From JANNAT01 sp031384605 (GTDB taxonomy: Bacteria; Pseudomonadota; Alphaproteobacteria; Rhodobacterales; Rhodobacteraceae), in NCBI GenBank assembly GCA_031384605.1, contig JANNAT010000082.1, positions 1 through 5,477 on the forward strand: a stretch of DNA of 5,477 nucleotides. The letters run 5' to 3'. The notes under the pieces were generated by a model. It ran no database searches, was not told the origin of the DNA, and saw only the letters and a program-made list of their open reading frames with translations. Both the position numbers and the translations under genes were made by a program. This document shows, piece after piece, positions 5,054-5,477 of this stretch; the first letter of the stretch is position 1; each line of letters starts with the position of its first letter.

Positions 5054-5477
5054 TCAGCTTTTCGCCAACATTTCCTGAAACTGCGCAAGTTCCGCATCGG
5101 CCATTTTGACCAGATGGCTGTCTTGCGGATAAGACCCATCCCCAACATCCGCCACATATTCGCGAAACGCGTCGATGCGTTCGGACTGCAGCCGGTCATA
5201 TTCGGCGGCAAAATCGCGGTATATTTTGGAATGTCGCGGCATGTGACCACGGTTCTGCCCGAGGATATCTTCGGCGAACAGATATTGCGCATCGCAGCCC
5301 GCACCGGCCCCCATCGACCAGAGCAAAATCCCAACCCGTTTGCTGATCTCCGAGGCTACTGCATCTGGCACCACTTCAACCTCCAGCGCAAAGGCCCCTG
5401 CGGCCTCATAGGCCTGCACCTCGGCCAGCAGCGCCATCGCACCTTCGGCGGTCTTGGCCACGGCGCGAAAGCCGCCC
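5054..5477 (-). CDS. PanB-like ketopantoate hydroxymethyltransferase family protein (C-terminal part)
   Basis: The last 140 codons are visible; the start lies beyond the right edge. The frame reads GGFRAVAKTAEGAM at the edge, then QAYEAAGAFALEVEVVP (visible residues 21-37), where Glu34 aligns with the catalytic Glu of E. coli PanB (LECVP). MGAGAGCDAQ (55-64) is the counterpart of IGAGxxxDGQ, and GHMPRHSKIY corresponds to the GHIPKFAKNF region of PanB. The tail REYVADVGDGSYPQDSHLVKM matches the PanB end RQYMAEVESGVYPGEEHSF, then runs about 18 residues further. PanB makes ketopantoate from 3-methyl-2-oxobutanoate and methylenetetrahydrofolate. Differences such as WSMGAGAGCDAQ and the longer tail suggest a divergent paralogue, so the activity is uncertain. 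It is separated from gntR by 141 nt and may belong to an unrelated operon. The family call is good. Confidence 0.82.
   Translation of the reverse strand, partial: GGFRAVAKTAEGAMALLAEVQAYEAAGAFALEVEVVPDAVASEISKRVGILLWSMGAGAGCDAQYLFAEDILGQNRGHMPRHSKIYRDFAAEYDRLQSERIDAFREYVADVGDGSYPQDSHLVKMADAELAQFQEMLAKS

Noticed and set aside
5047..5334. Minus-strand open frame of 95 codons overlapping the PanB-like gene
   Set aside because: It lies in a different frame from the PanB motifs and its product (Arg/Met/Trp-rich) has no recognisable features.
5459..5461. GTG as a possible start of the PanB-like protein
   Set aside because: The frame remains open and PanB-like (GGFRA) up to the window edge, so this GTG is an internal Val codon.

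Overview
The window reads as part of a catabolic and transport cluster from a moderately GC-rich alphaproteobacterium, most likely a marine Rhodobacteraceae (Roseobacter-type) species. That placement rests on protein style, codon use and gene arrangement, not on a phylogenetic marker. Every supported gene lies on the minus strand, so the biological order runs from the right edge of the window to the left.

Layout in transcription order: (1) the C-terminal 140 residues of a PanB-like (ketopantoate hydroxymethyltransferase family) protein, cut by the right edge; (2) an FCD-type GntR regulator; (3) a dihydrodipicolinate-synthase-fold lyase/deaminase that most resembles 1-pyrroline-4-hydroxy-2-carboxylate deaminase; (4) a periplasmic family-3 solute-binding protein with a signal peptide; (5, 6) two HisM/GlnP-type permeases; (7) the polar-amino-acid ABC ATPase; (8) the first 17 codons of an FAD-dependent (DAO/DadA-like) oxidoreductase, cut by the left edge. 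Genes 5 to 8 are tightly packed (gaps of 12 and 2 nt, and one 8-nt overlap), so they are very probably one transcript with gene 4.

My best functional reading is uptake and breakdown of a cyclic amino acid, with 4-hydroxyproline as the leading candidate. The ABC system would import it, the FAD oxidase would oxidise the D-epimer to 1-pyrroline-4-hydroxy-2-carboxylate, and the DHDPS-like deaminase would convert that to 2-oxoglutarate semialdehyde, all under the GntR regulator. The expected epimerase and semialdehyde dehydrogenase are not in the window. The substrate is an inference; the protein families are read directly from motifs.

Regulation: between gntR and the deaminase gene lie two adjacent perfect 10-bp palindromes of form TTGTNNACAA, 11 bp apart centre to centre, which are good candidates for GntR operators. 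Upstream of the binding-protein gene, a GTATAC core sits almost exactly at the centre of a widely spaced perfect 9-bp inverted repeat. A strong GC hairpin separates the binding-protein gene from the first permease gene, a common device for keeping binding protein in excess of the membrane components. No gene-free stretch exceeds 150 bases. I saw no tRNA, rRNA, insertion sequence, CRISPR array or prophage signal. The system is a recognisable pathway type rather than a clearly new one; the regulatory DNA and a possible frameshifted tail on the PanB-like gene are the least ordinary parts.
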